A DNA stretch of 7,200 nucleotides from Desulfobacteraceae bacterium (GTDB lineage: Bacteria > Desulfobacterota > DSM-4660 > Desulfatiglandales > HGW-15): NCBI GenBank assembly GCA_003819975.1, contig RPPU01000231.1, positions 1 through 7,200 of the forward strand, written 5' to 3'. Numbering within the stretch: the stretch's first letter is position 1; each line of letters starts with the position of its first letter. This document shows, piece after piece, positions 1 through 6,860 of this stretch. Both the position numbers and the translations under genes were made by a program. Below the pieces are notes generated by a model. It made no database searches. It had not been told where the DNA came from and was given only the letters and a program-made list of their open reading frames with translations.

Positions 1-2
1 AT

Positions 3-1055
3 GAAGTGCGCCATGCGGTTCTCCATTTGCAAAGCTTTGGGTATGCGGCCCGTTTTCCCCTGACCCTTGTGCGCCGCCAACCCCTGGTCACCTTAGTTCA
101 AACAGCCGCGCCGACCGAGATCAAAAAAGGAGAAGAAATCGATTTTAAAATCACCATTCAAAACATCGATTTCAAAAACGCGCAAGTAAACCTCAAGGAC
201 ATTTTGCCGCGCAACCTCGCTCTGATCAAAACCAGCGTTTCGGGCGCCACGGCTGTTTTCAACGGGATCGCATATCAGGGCGTTCTATCCGGCGCCGCGC
301 CCCCGATCGTGACGGCCAAGGTGGCAACCGCCTCCCCGGCCGGTTATCTGCCGCTCTCTTTGTTCGGCGGCACCATTGATATCAACGCCGCGGACGAGAC
401 CATTGCCAATTACAATGTACCGGCTTTTACGTTCGCGGGCGAGCCATTTTCGCAAATCGGCATTGTCTCCAACGGGTATGTGGTGGTGGGCGGCGGAAAC
501 GCCGACGATATTCAGGCTCTCAATTCCAACCTGCCCGATGCGGCCCTACCCAACAATGTACTTTGTCCCTTCTGGACCGACCTGGACCCCTCTGCCGCCG
601 GCCGCGTTCTGCTCAATGTATTGACCGACGGCGTCAATTCCTGGATCGTGATCGAATGGGAAGCAGTCTCGAATTTCGGTGACGGTGAAACCAACACCTT
701 CCAGATCTGGATTCAGACCGGCACGGCCGAGGGAATCAGCTACACCTACGGCGACGATCTCTCGGACGGCGACAACAGCCTGCTGACCGTGGGTGCGGAG
801 AATATTTACGGCAATTCCGGCCAAGCCGTTTATTACAACGGAACCGGAACCCTGCCGACTCCGAGCAATACAACCGGTTATGAAATTGCCGTGGTCTCCG
901 AACCGGGCGCGCCCGGCGAGACCCATGTAATCACTTTTAAAGCCAAGGGAGTGCGGCCCGGTGCATGGAGCAACTGCGCCTATATGACCGCTGATATTTT
1001 CCAAGGCACGAACGCAGCTTGCACCAAAGGCAAAATCCTCAGAAAAAAGCCCTGA
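3..1055 (+). CDS. C-terminal part of an exported beta-rich protein, possibly the tail of a secreted S8 (subtilisin-like) protease; 5' partial
   Basis: The reading frame is open to the left window edge, so the gene probably starts upstream. A GTG at 6 is possible as a start but has no visible ribosome-binding site, and no signal peptide follows it. Numbering from that GTG, residues about 28-110 look like a DUF11/COG1361-type beta-sandwich (FKITIQN, then DILPRNLALI). Residues about 111-296 form a second module with IGIVSNGYVVVGG (152-164), NNVLCPFWTDLDP (183-195) and NTFQIWIQTG (230-239), somewhat like a NIDO-type domain. From memory, this pair of modules occurs at the C-terminus of secreted subtilisin-like proteases. 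No catalytic residues lie inside the window, so protease identity is inference; another large surface protein is possible. The Asn, Gly, Thr and Asp richness and scarcity of Lys fit an extracellular protein. Only two Cys (324, 339) lie in the last 30 residues and could form a disulfide. It ends at a TGA, followed 20 bases on by a strong hairpin. Confidence 0.6.
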   Translation, partial: EVRHAVLHLQSFGYAARFPLTLVRRQPLVTLVQTAAPTEIKKGEEIDFKITIQNIDFKNAQVNLKDILPRNLALIKTSVSGATAVFNGIAYQGVLSGAAPPIVTAKVATASPAGYLPLSLFGGTIDINAADETIANYNVPAFTFAGEPFSQIGIVSNGYVVVGGGNADDIQALNSNLPDAALPNNVLCPFWTDLDPSAAGRVLLNVLTDGVNSWIVIEWEAVSNFGDGETNTFQIWIQTGTAEGISYTYGDDLSDGDNSLLTVGAENIYGNSGQAVYYNGTGTLPTPSNTTGYEIAVVSEPGAPGETHVITFKAKGVRPGAWSNCAYMTADIFQGTNAACTKGKILRKKP

Positions 1056-1075
1056 CCTCTGATTAAGTCGTAAAT

Positions 1076-1114
1076 CCTCCGGGGGCGGGTTTCATGACCC
1101 GCCCTAGCCGGAGG
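1076..1114. repeat. Strong GC-rich hairpin downstream of the exported-protein gene
   Basis: The 7-base arm CCTCCGG (1076-1082) pairs with CCGGAGG (1108-1114). Inside it GGGCGGGT (1083-1090) pairs with ACCCGCCC (1097-1104). This gives 15 base pairs, a 6-base loop (TTCATG) and a 3-base bulge (TAG, 1105-1107). It starts 20 bases after the TGA of the preceding gene. No T-run follows, so it is not a canonical intrinsic terminator. It may stabilise the mRNA 3' end, assist termination, or be one copy of a dispersed REP-like palindrome. The symmetric core built on GGGCGGGT and ACCCGCCC suggests the last option, which cannot be tested within one window. Confidence 0.6.
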
Positions 1115-1165
1115 TCACAAGTGAATCATGTATGGACTGACCATCGCGCTCTGGCCGGAATTCAT

Positions 1166-1188
1166 TTTTTATCGATCCTTGATAAAAA
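1166..1188. promoter_or_regulatory. AT-rich inverted repeat in the kinase upstream region, possible operator
   Basis: TTTTTATC (1166-1173) is the exact reverse complement of GATAAAAA (1181-1188), separated by 7 bases. It lies about 150 bases before the kinase start in an AT-rich stretch. It could be a protein-binding site, or a weak terminator read on the minus strand. AT-rich spacers produce such repeats by chance, so the role is uncertain. Confidence 0.25.
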
Positions 1189-1223
1189 TTTTAGATAAAG
1201 CAAATTTACTAATCTGCCGATAA

Positions 1224-1252
1224 TCCTTTAAGAAATATCCCGGCTTTATAAT
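1224..1252 (+). promoter_or_regulatory. Candidate sigma70-type promoter for the hybrid kinase
   Basis: A perfect -10 hexamer TATAAT sits at 1247-1252, about 80 bases before the kinase ATG. At 17-bp spacing the -35 position (TCCTTT, 1224-1229) matches TTGACA poorly, and there is no extended -10 TG. If used, it would probably need an activator. The match may be chance in AT-rich sequence. Confidence 0.25.
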
Positions 1253-1332
1253 AATCCAGACTTGAATTCGGGCAAAACCCCTTTTTCATCCGGGGATGAT
1301 CGTTTTGGCGAGCCCTGAACAGGTATTGCCTT

Positions 1333-4300
1333 ATGGCTGAATCGGAAAATTTATATCCCCAACCGCCCTTGTATCGGACTTGTCCGGTTACCGGACTGCC
1401 GATTACGGAAAAACTTGAATATTCCAGCGGAAACGACCCTCTTTCATATAAAACAAGGGTCTTCCTGATCAGTGATCGGATCATCTTATCTGAAGGCTAT
1501 GGTTATGCAAAACGGAACGACCTCAAAGAGGCCATGCAGTTAAGCAACAGAATGGAACAAAAAATCACCGCCGGGTCCTACATCTATATCGCCGATTACA
1601 CCTATCTGCGCGGCGCCACTTTGGAAGCCAGAAAATATTACATTGAAATCATGCAGAGTCGTCAACGGCTGAAACACCTTATTTTTCACGGAACTTCACC
1701 CATGTTCAACATGAGCATCAAACTGGCCAAGCGCTTTTATAAATTCAAATTTAAAGTTCATATTGAAAAAGATTATGCGGCCGCCATGCGCCTGGCTAAA
1801 ACGATTTTAATGCAATGGGATTTGAAATCGGCCCAAGAGACCCGTGAACCGCGCTCCGAACCGGTTGCCCTTCCGGCTGTTTCGGATATCTGCCCGGTTA
1901 CCGGCTTGAAAATAATCACCAAACCGGAATGGACCGACATCGATCTCGGTCAAGGCTACCGGGTTACGTTTAAATGGATCGGCCCACAGATTCTTTACTC
2001 CTCATCCTCAGGAAATGCCGGCGAACACGGCATGGCCAACCTGTTTTTGGAAAGGGCCAAGGTCCTCTCCGCCATGCTCGGCCCCCAAGAGCCTTTTCTG
2101 GAACTCAGGGATTATTCCGCCATCACCGGACGGATCAATAAAATCGCTCGGGACCAACTGGCTGTGGGCTTGCGAACCACCGAAGACCGCCTGATCGGGT
2201 GGATCGGGTTTCAAGCCCCCCTTCCGGTGCGCATGGCCATCAACGTGGGCCGGCATTTGCACAAAGCCAAATTTCCCATGATGATCGTTGAAGATTATCC
2301 GGCCGCGATCCGCAAAGCCGTGGAGAGGCTCGCCCGTGCGAATGCCAAAGCACAAGTATTGCCGCCTCCGGACCAAGCCGGACAACAGTGGATTCTGGAA
2401 CAGCAAGGCTACACGACCCGTTATCGCCTGATCCACCGCAACGTGATTTGGGGTACCACTGCCGGATTCATGCGCGAACAACATGTGGCGCCGATTTTCG
2501 AGCTCTTTGAAAAAATCAGAAGCGCGGCGGAATTAAAAAATCACGACTACTATTTCGTGTTCGACATCCGGAATCTCGAAGGCGCGACCTTCAAGGCGCG
2601 CCGGATCTACATAGAAGGCTTTAAACGCTGGTATGCCGAACACCCCTTCCGCATGCTCATTTTTTGCAATGCCAACCGATGGATCAATTCGGCCGTCAAT
2701 CTGGCTCGGCCCCTCTTGTCGTTCAAGGTGCGGGTCTTCTCCGGACCCGAATCGGTGCTGAAATACCTTCAAGAAAAAAATCCGGAAACAGCGGGGCCCG
2801 ATTTGTTGCCGGAACCCGGCCCGGAAAAAACCAAAAACCTGCCGGCCGAAGTCCAACGCTATATCGACGAACTACTCTATTTTATCGGCCGGATCAATTG
2901 GGAAGTGGAAGGCATTGAGCCCCCGCATATTCCCGATCTGGACCACCCCATCATGCCGGTCTTTGACGCCATCACTCTTTTGAAATCCGATCTGGACAAC
3001 CTTTCCCAAGCCCGCAAACAAACCGAACTGGAGCTGAAAGAAAGCGAAACCCGGCTTACAACCATTCTGGAGTCGGTCCAGACCGGTATCGTGATCATCG
3101 ACCGGGAAACGCATCGCATTATGGACGTCAACCCGGTCGGGGCAAAATGGATCGGCACATCCAAAGAGAACATCGTCGGCTCGATTTGTCATAAATTTAT
3201 TTGCCCGGCTGAAAAAGACAAATGCCCCATCACCGATCTGGGACAGACCGTGGACAATTCGGAGCGGGTATTGCTCACTACCCAAGGCATACGCAGACCG
3301 ATCATCAAAACCGTAGTGACCGTCACCCTCAACGGCCGGGAGTGTCTGCTCGAAAATTTCGTGGATATCAGCGCCCGGCGCAAAGCCGAAGAAGACCTTA
3401 AAATCGAGAAGTCCTATATGGACCGGCTTTTCGACAGCGCACCCGAAGCCATTTGCATGGGCGACATTCAGCATCGTTTGGTGCGGATCAACCCGGAATT
3501 CACCCGGCTTTTCGGCTACGAACCTGAAGAGGTTATCGGTAAAACCATCGATGAATTGGTGGCCCCTTCCCGGCTTATGGAAGAAGCCAAGGGAATGACC
3601 GAAGCCGTCGATAGGGCCGGCCGCCCGATTTCATTGGAAAGCAAACGCCGCCGCAAAGACGGTTCCTTGATCGATGTCTCCATCCTGGCGTCTCCCATTA
3701 CCCTGGACAATAAGACCATCGGCAATTACGGAATCTACCGCGACATCACCGCCCGCAAAAGCGCCGAGGAAGCTTTGCGCAAAAGCGAAGAAAAATATCG
3801 GGATATTTTCGACAGTGTGTCGGATTGCCTCTTTTTTCACGATCTCAACGGCTATTTTCTGGAAGCCAACCAGGCTTTCAGAAACACAAGCGGAATCAAA
3901 GAAGAAGAGGTCAAAAAGTTAAGCGTTCAAGATATTATGCCCATGACCCATAAACCGCGTTTTAAAGATTACCTCGCGCGCATCCGCGCCAAAGGCGAAG
4001 ACAGCGGGCGCTTCCGCATCGTGTCCCGCGACGGCCGCCAGTTGGTCATCGAATACCGCAACCTGCTGGTCACCGGCCCCCAAGGCCCTCTTTACGTGCA
4101 GGGCTGGGGTCGCGATATCACCAAACGGTTGGAATCTGAAAAAGCCCTCAAGGAAAACGAAGAAAAATACCGGACGATCCTGGAGAGCATTGAAGAAGGG
4201 TACTATGAAGTGGATCTCACCGGTCGCTTCACTTTTTTCAACGACTCCATGAGTCGCATGCTCGGTTATTACCGTGAAGAGCTCCTGGGCAAGGACAATC

Positions 4301-6612
4301 GCGAATACACCGATGAAATCAACGCCCGTAAAATGTTCGCGGTTTTCTCGGAGGTCTTCAAGACCGGAAAACCGGCCATCGCGACCGATTGGGAAATCAT
4401 CCGCAAAGACGGCCATCGCCGCTTCATGGAAACCTCGGTTTCGCTGGTCATGGACCAAAACAATCAAGCCGTCGGATTCAAAGGCATTGCCCGCGACATC
4501 ACCGAACGGAAACAATCCGAATCCCTCCATATCGCCAAGCAGGAGGCCGAGGCGGCCAGTCAGGCTAAAAGCCGTTTCCTGGCCCATATGAGCCACGAAA
4601 TCCGAACCCCTTTGAACGGCATCATCGGCATGGCCGAATTGGGTTTGGAAACCGGCTTGGACGACCAGCAGCACAATATTTTGCAAACCATCAACACCGA
4701 AGCCAATTCGCTCCTGAACGTAGTCAATGATATTTTGGATTTTTCGAAAATCGAAGCCGGCAAATTGGAACTCGAGAACATTTCTTTTGAGCTCAGACCC
4801 CTGATTGAAGAGGTGGCCCAAAGTCTGGCCTTGCAAGCGGAGAAAAAAAGTTTGGACCTCATTAGTTATGTTTCGCCCGATCTGCCCTGCGCCCTTCTGG
4901 GTGATCCCGGCCGGCTGCGCCAGATTCTCCTGAACCTGGCCAGCAATGCCGTCAAATTCACCGAACAAGGCGAGATTTACCTTAAAGCCGAATTGGACCG
5001 GGCTTGGGGTGATGATTTCCGCATCGATTTTACGGTTCAGGATACGGGCATCGGGATCTCCGCCAAAAAGCAGGCCAAAATATTTGAAAGTTTCACCCAA
5101 GGCGATAATTCCACCACCCGACGGTACGGCGGCACCGGTTTGGGCACCAGTATATCCAAGCAATTGGTCGAACTCATGGGCGGCGAAATCCGGATCGATA
5201 GTGAAGAAGGCAAAGGCAGCACCTTTTCGTTCTCCATTCCCTTTCGGCCAAGCCCTGCGGCGGAAGGACCGGAAGGAAAGCAAAAACCCGGTTTCGAGGG
5301 GGGTAAAATTCTGGTTGTGGATGACAACACGACCCGACGCACCGTATTGAAGCAATACTTGCGCGACTGGAACTGCGAAGTCATTGAAGCCTCGGTGCGC
5401 TGCCAGGCGGTCGGTCTGCTGAAAAATATGGCGGTTCAAAATCACGGACCGGATTTGATCCTGATCGACTGCCGCATCCTGGAAACCAACGGCTCCGACC
5501 CTTTTCAAGACCTGAAGGATCTGACCCGGGCAGGCGCCATTCCGGCCATTCTGCTCGTAACCGCCGGAAAAATCAAACCGCTCCGGGAGCGTAGTCCGTA
5601 TATCAAGGCGACCCTCCTGAAACCGATCAGCCGCGCTGAATTGGGCCATGTCATCCAATCGGTTTTGGAATCATCGGAAAAAAAGAATAAAACCGTCAAG
5701 GAAATTTTTCCGGTCCCGACCGACCCCCTCGTTACTCCCGAGCAAACCAAACGCATCTTGCTTGTGGAAGATTATCCGACCAATCAACGCGTCAGTTTGC
5801 AACACCTTGAGAGCCGCGGTTATCGGGTCGACCTGGCTGAAAACGGAAAACAGGCCTTAGATATTTGCAAAGTCAATCATTATGATCTGGTTTTAATGGA
5901 TATCCAAATGCCGGTCATGGACGGTTTTGAAGCGACCCGCGCCATCCGCAAATGGGAGCAACCGCAAGCCTCCGGCCGACGGATTCCCATTGTGGCCATG
6001 ACCGCTCATGCCACGCAAGAACATAAGCACCTTTGCCTCGAAGCCGGCATGGACGATTTTCTGACCAAACCTTTGCGCCGAAAAGAACTCCTGGCCATGG
6101 TCGCGAAATGGGTCTCGCTTAATGAGACGATGGGTCCGGTTAAGAAGCATTTGCCGGAATCGACAACGACACCCATGCCGCCTGAAACCGCTGCCGGCGC
6201 TCCGCCCATGGATTTTGATAAAGCCGTAGATGAATTCGAAGGCGACCGTGAATTTCTGCTCGATGTACTTTCAAAATATCTCGAACACGCCCGCCGCCAA
6301 GTGTCGGTTATCCGCCAGGCCCTGGAAACCGGCAATGCCGACCCAGTCATGAAAGAAGCCCACGCCATCAAGGGCGGCGCCGCCAACCTGTGCGCCGATG
6401 TTTTGGCCGAAGTGGCGCGGGAATTGGAATTCGCGGGTCGCGGCAAGAATTTGGAAAAAGGGCCCGGTCTGCTCAAAAGCCTGGAAGCGGAATTAATCCG
6501 TTTACAGGCCTTTCACACGCAACAGGTCAACAAAAAAACAGAGCCTCTATCCATGCTACAGACAAACCGGAATCAACCCGACGTTCGCGGAGAAGTCTTT
6601 TTCAAGCCGTGA
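1333..6612 (+). CDS. Soluble hybrid sensor histidine kinase: three N-terminal repeats, PAS x4, HisKA-HATPase, REC-REC, HPt
   Basis: This is a 1759-residue multistep phosphorelay kinase. No hydrophobic membrane span or signal peptide is visible, so it should sense in the cytoplasm. In order: three related modules (about 17-160, 187-336, 353-482); a linker and coiled coil to about 575; PAS domains at about 575-682, 692-810, 818-932 and 942-1060, the last three ending in the usual RDIT motif; HisKA with phosphoacceptor His1088 in SHEIRTPLNG; HATPase with N box Asn1201/Asn1205, G1 box DTGIG (1237-1241) and G2 box GGTGLG (1266-1271). REC1 has Asp1330/1331, Asp1379, Thr1410 and Lys1430. REC2 has Glu1479/Asp1480, Asp1523, Thr1557 and Lys1579. 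HPt has His1677 in EAHAIKGG. All phosphotransfer residues are intact, so an active relay is likely. There is no output domain, so a separate response regulator should receive the phosphate. The ATG at 1333 is chosen because an in-frame stop lies at 1297 with no better start between; the Shine-Dalgarno match is weak (ACAGG, 1319-1323). A polar tail of about 35 residues follows HPt. Confidence 0.93.
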   Translation: MAESENLYPQPPLYRTCPVTGLPITEKLEYSSGNDPLSYKTRVFLISDRIILSEGYGYAKRNDLKEAMQLSNRMEQKITAGSYIYIADYTYLRGATLEARKYYIEIMQSRQRLKHLIFHGTSPMFNMSIKLAKRFYKFKFKVHIEKDYAAAMRLAKTILMQWDLKSAQETREPRSEPVALPAVSDICPVTGLKIITKPEWTDIDLGQGYRVTFKWIGPQILYSSSSGNAGEHGMANLFLERAKVLSAMLGPQEPFLELRDYSAITGRINKIARDQLAVGLRTTEDRLIGWIGFQAPLPVRMAINVGRHLHKAKFPMMIVEDYPAAIRKAVERLARANAKAQVLPPPDQAGQQWILEQQGYTTRYRLIHRNVIWGTTAGFMREQHVAPIFELFEKIRSAAELKNHDYYFVFDIRNLEGATFKARRIYIEGFKRWYAEHPFRMLIFCNANRWINSAVNLARPLLSFKVRVFSGPESVLKYLQEKNPETAGPDLLPEPGPEKTKNLPAEVQRYIDELLYFIGRINWEVEGIEPPHIPDLDHPIMPVFDAITLLKSDLDNLSQARKQTELELKESETRLTTILESVQTGIVIIDRETHRIMDVNPVGAKWIGTSKENIVGSICHKFICPAEKDKCPITDLGQTVDNSERVLLTTQGIRRPIIKTVVTVTLNGRECLLENFVDISARRKAEEDLKIEKSYMDRLFDSAPEAICMGDIQHRLVRINPEFTRLFGYEPEEVIGKTIDELVAPSRLMEEAKGMTEAVDRAGRPISLESKRRRKDGSLIDVSILASPITLDNKTIGNYGIYRDITARKSAEEALRKSEEKYRDIFDSVSDCLFFHDLNGYFLEANQAFRNTSGIKEEEVKKLSVQDIMPMTHKPRFKDYLARIRAKGEDSGRFRIVSRDGRQLVIEYRNLLVTGPQGPLYVQGWGRDITKRLESEKALKENEEKYRTILESIEEGYYEVDLTGRFTFFNDSMSRMLGYYREELLGKDNREYTDEINARKMFAVFSEVFKTGKPAIATDWEIIRKDGHRRFMETSVSLVMDQNNQAVGFKGIARDITERKQSESLHIAKQEAEAASQAKSRFLAHMSHEIRTPLNGIIGMAELGLETGLDDQQHNILQTINTEANSLLNVVNDILDFSKIEAGKLELENISFELRPLIEEVAQSLALQAEKKSLDLISYVSPDLPCALLGDPGRLRQILLNLASNAVKFTEQGEIYLKAELDRAWGDDFRIDFTVQDTGIGISAKKQAKIFESFTQGDNSTTRRYGGTGLGTSISKQLVELMGGEIRIDSEEGKGSTFSFSIPFRPSPAAEGPEGKQKPGFEGGKILVVDDNTTRRTVLKQYLRDWNCEVIEASVRCQAVGLLKNMAVQNHGPDLILIDCRILETNGSDPFQDLKDLTRAGAIPAILLVTAGKIKPLRERSPYIKATLLKPISRAELGHVIQSVLESSEKKNKTVKEIFPVPTDPLVTPEQTKRILLVEDYPTNQRVSLQHLESRGYRVDLAENGKQALDICKVNHYDLVLMDIQMPVMDGFEATRAIRKWEQPQASGRRIPIVAMTAHATQEHKHLCLEAGMDDFLTKPLRRKELLAMVAKWVSLNETMGPVKKHLPESTTTPMPPETAAGAPPMDFDKAVDEFEGDREFLLDVLSKYLEHARRQVSVIRQALETGNADPVMKEAHAIKGGAANLCADVLAEVARELEFAGRGKNLEKGPGLLKSLEAELIRLQAFHTQQVNKKTEPLSMLQTNRNQPDVRGEVFFKP
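1381..2778 (+). repeat. Three tandem copies of an unnamed N-terminal domain within the hybrid kinase
   Basis: Copy 1 (residues about 17-160, 1381-1812) and copy 2 (about 187-336, 1891-2340) both begin with CPVTGL. Copy 3 (about 353-482, 2389-2778) lacks that motif. Copies 1 and 3 share GATLEARKYYIE (94-105) versus GATFKARRIYIE (417-428), 8 of 12 identical. All three have a hydrophobic strand before a helix in matching positions (LKHLIFHGT, LIGWIGFQA, FRMLIFCNA) and end in a strand-helix unit such as KVHIEKDYAAAM or PMMIVEDYPAAI. Read by eye, the order is strand-strand-helix-strand-helix-strand-helix-strand-helix, as in STAS/SpoIIAA-like domains. The fold call is inference, and I do not recognise a named family. 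The position before the PAS domains suggests sensing, protein docking or oligomerisation. Confidence 0.7.
3055..3378 (+). other. PAS domain 1 of the kinase with a three-cysteine cluster
   Basis: Residues about 575-682 form the first PAS domain, from RLTTILESVQTGIVIID to NFVDISARRKAEEDL. Between the middle helices and the later strands it carries Cys619, Cys624 and Cys631 in a C-x4-C-x6-C arrangement (GSICHKFIC then CPITD), with His620 beside the first. The other three PAS domains of this protein lack the cluster. I recall this cysteine-rich PAS variant in other kinases of anaerobes. Metal, Fe-S or thiol-redox sensing is plausible but unproven from sequence. Confidence 0.7.
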
Positions 6613-6706
6613 ATAACCGTCAATTTTCAAAACCTTCAACAAATCAATGTTTAATCGCTCGCTAACGTGGAACCGTGAACCCCGGAATTTTAAACCGGCT
6701 AAAAGC

Positions 6707-6736
6707 TTGCGATTTTGAAAAACCGCAATTAATTAT
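6707..6736 (+). terminator. Weak terminator-like hairpin after the kinase gene
   Basis: TTGCG (6707-6711) pairs with CGCAA (6724-6728). After one A-C mismatch, TTT (6713-6715) pairs with AAA (6720-6722) around a 4-base loop. An interrupted T-rich stretch, TTAATTATT, follows. It lies about 95 bases after the kinase TGA. The mismatch and broken T-tract make it a weak candidate, though no better one is visible in this spacer. Confidence 0.25.
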
Positions 6737-6757
6737 TAAGACACCTTGTAATGACAA

Positions 6758-6787
6758 TTGATTTTTATTTGACCCCGGCACTATAAA
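6758..6787 (+). promoter_or_regulatory. Candidate sigma70-type promoter for the C-S lyase gene
   Basis: The -35 candidate TTGATT (6758-6763, 4 of 6 to consensus) is followed after 18 bp by the -10 candidate TATAAA (6782-6787, 5 of 6). Transcription would begin near 6794, giving a leader of roughly 157 nucleotides that contains the dyad, small ORF and long hairpin listed separately. An overlapping alternative -35, TTGACC at 6769-6774, has no good -10 partner. Confidence 0.4.
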
Positions 6788-6800
6788 TCTGTTAAAAATC

Positions 6801-6814
6801 GGTTTACTTAAACC
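6801..6814. promoter_or_regulatory. Perfect 6-2-6 dyad at the presumed transcription start, candidate operator
   Basis: GGTTTA (6801-6806) and TAAACC (6809-6814) are exact reverse complements around a 2-base centre. The dyad lies 13 bases past the -10 candidate, at about +7 to +20 of the predicted transcript, where a repressor would block initiation or early elongation. As RNA it could instead form a small 5' stabilising hairpin. Confidence 0.35.
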
Positions 6815-6839
6815 CTGCTTCATTTTTCTGAAAGGTATT

Positions 6840-6860
6840 ATGTGGCATAGGGATCTCTAA
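6840..6860 (+). CDS. Possible six-codon leader peptide (MWHRDL) upstream of the C-S lyase
   Basis: The ATG at 6840 is followed by Trp, His, Arg, Asp and Leu codons and TAA at 6858-6860. AAAGG (6831-6835) precedes it with only 4 bases of spacing, shorter than usual. The last codons and the stop lie inside the 5' arm (6850-6865) of the hairpin that hides the lyase ribosome-binding site. A ribosome terminating here would cover that arm. ORFs this short are common by chance, so the overlap with the stem is the main support. Confidence 0.22.
   Translation: MWHRDL

Noticed and set aside
6..8. GTG as the true start of the first gene
   Set aside because: The frame is open upstream of it, no ribosome-binding site can be seen, and the product would lack an export signal despite its extracellular character.
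1056..1332. tRNA, small RNA or CRISPR array in the first spacer
   Set aside because: No cloverleaf or regularly spaced repeats are visible; only the hairpin, the AT-rich inverted repeat and a weak promoter candidate.
1209..1484. Minus-strand open frame spanning the kinase upstream region and start
   Set aside because: It overlaps the real N-terminus including the CPVTG motif, and its translation resembles nothing recognisable.
2872..3474. Minus-strand open frame of 200 codons
   Set aside because: It lies antisense to the linker and PAS1 of the kinase and has no family motif or ribosome-binding evidence.
3919..5658. Long open frame of 579 codons on the minus strand inside the kinase gene
   Set aside because: It is antisense to well-defined PAS, HisKA, HATPase and REC coding sequence, and its translation shows no recognisable motif. 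Biased codon use in the real gene readily keeps such frames open.
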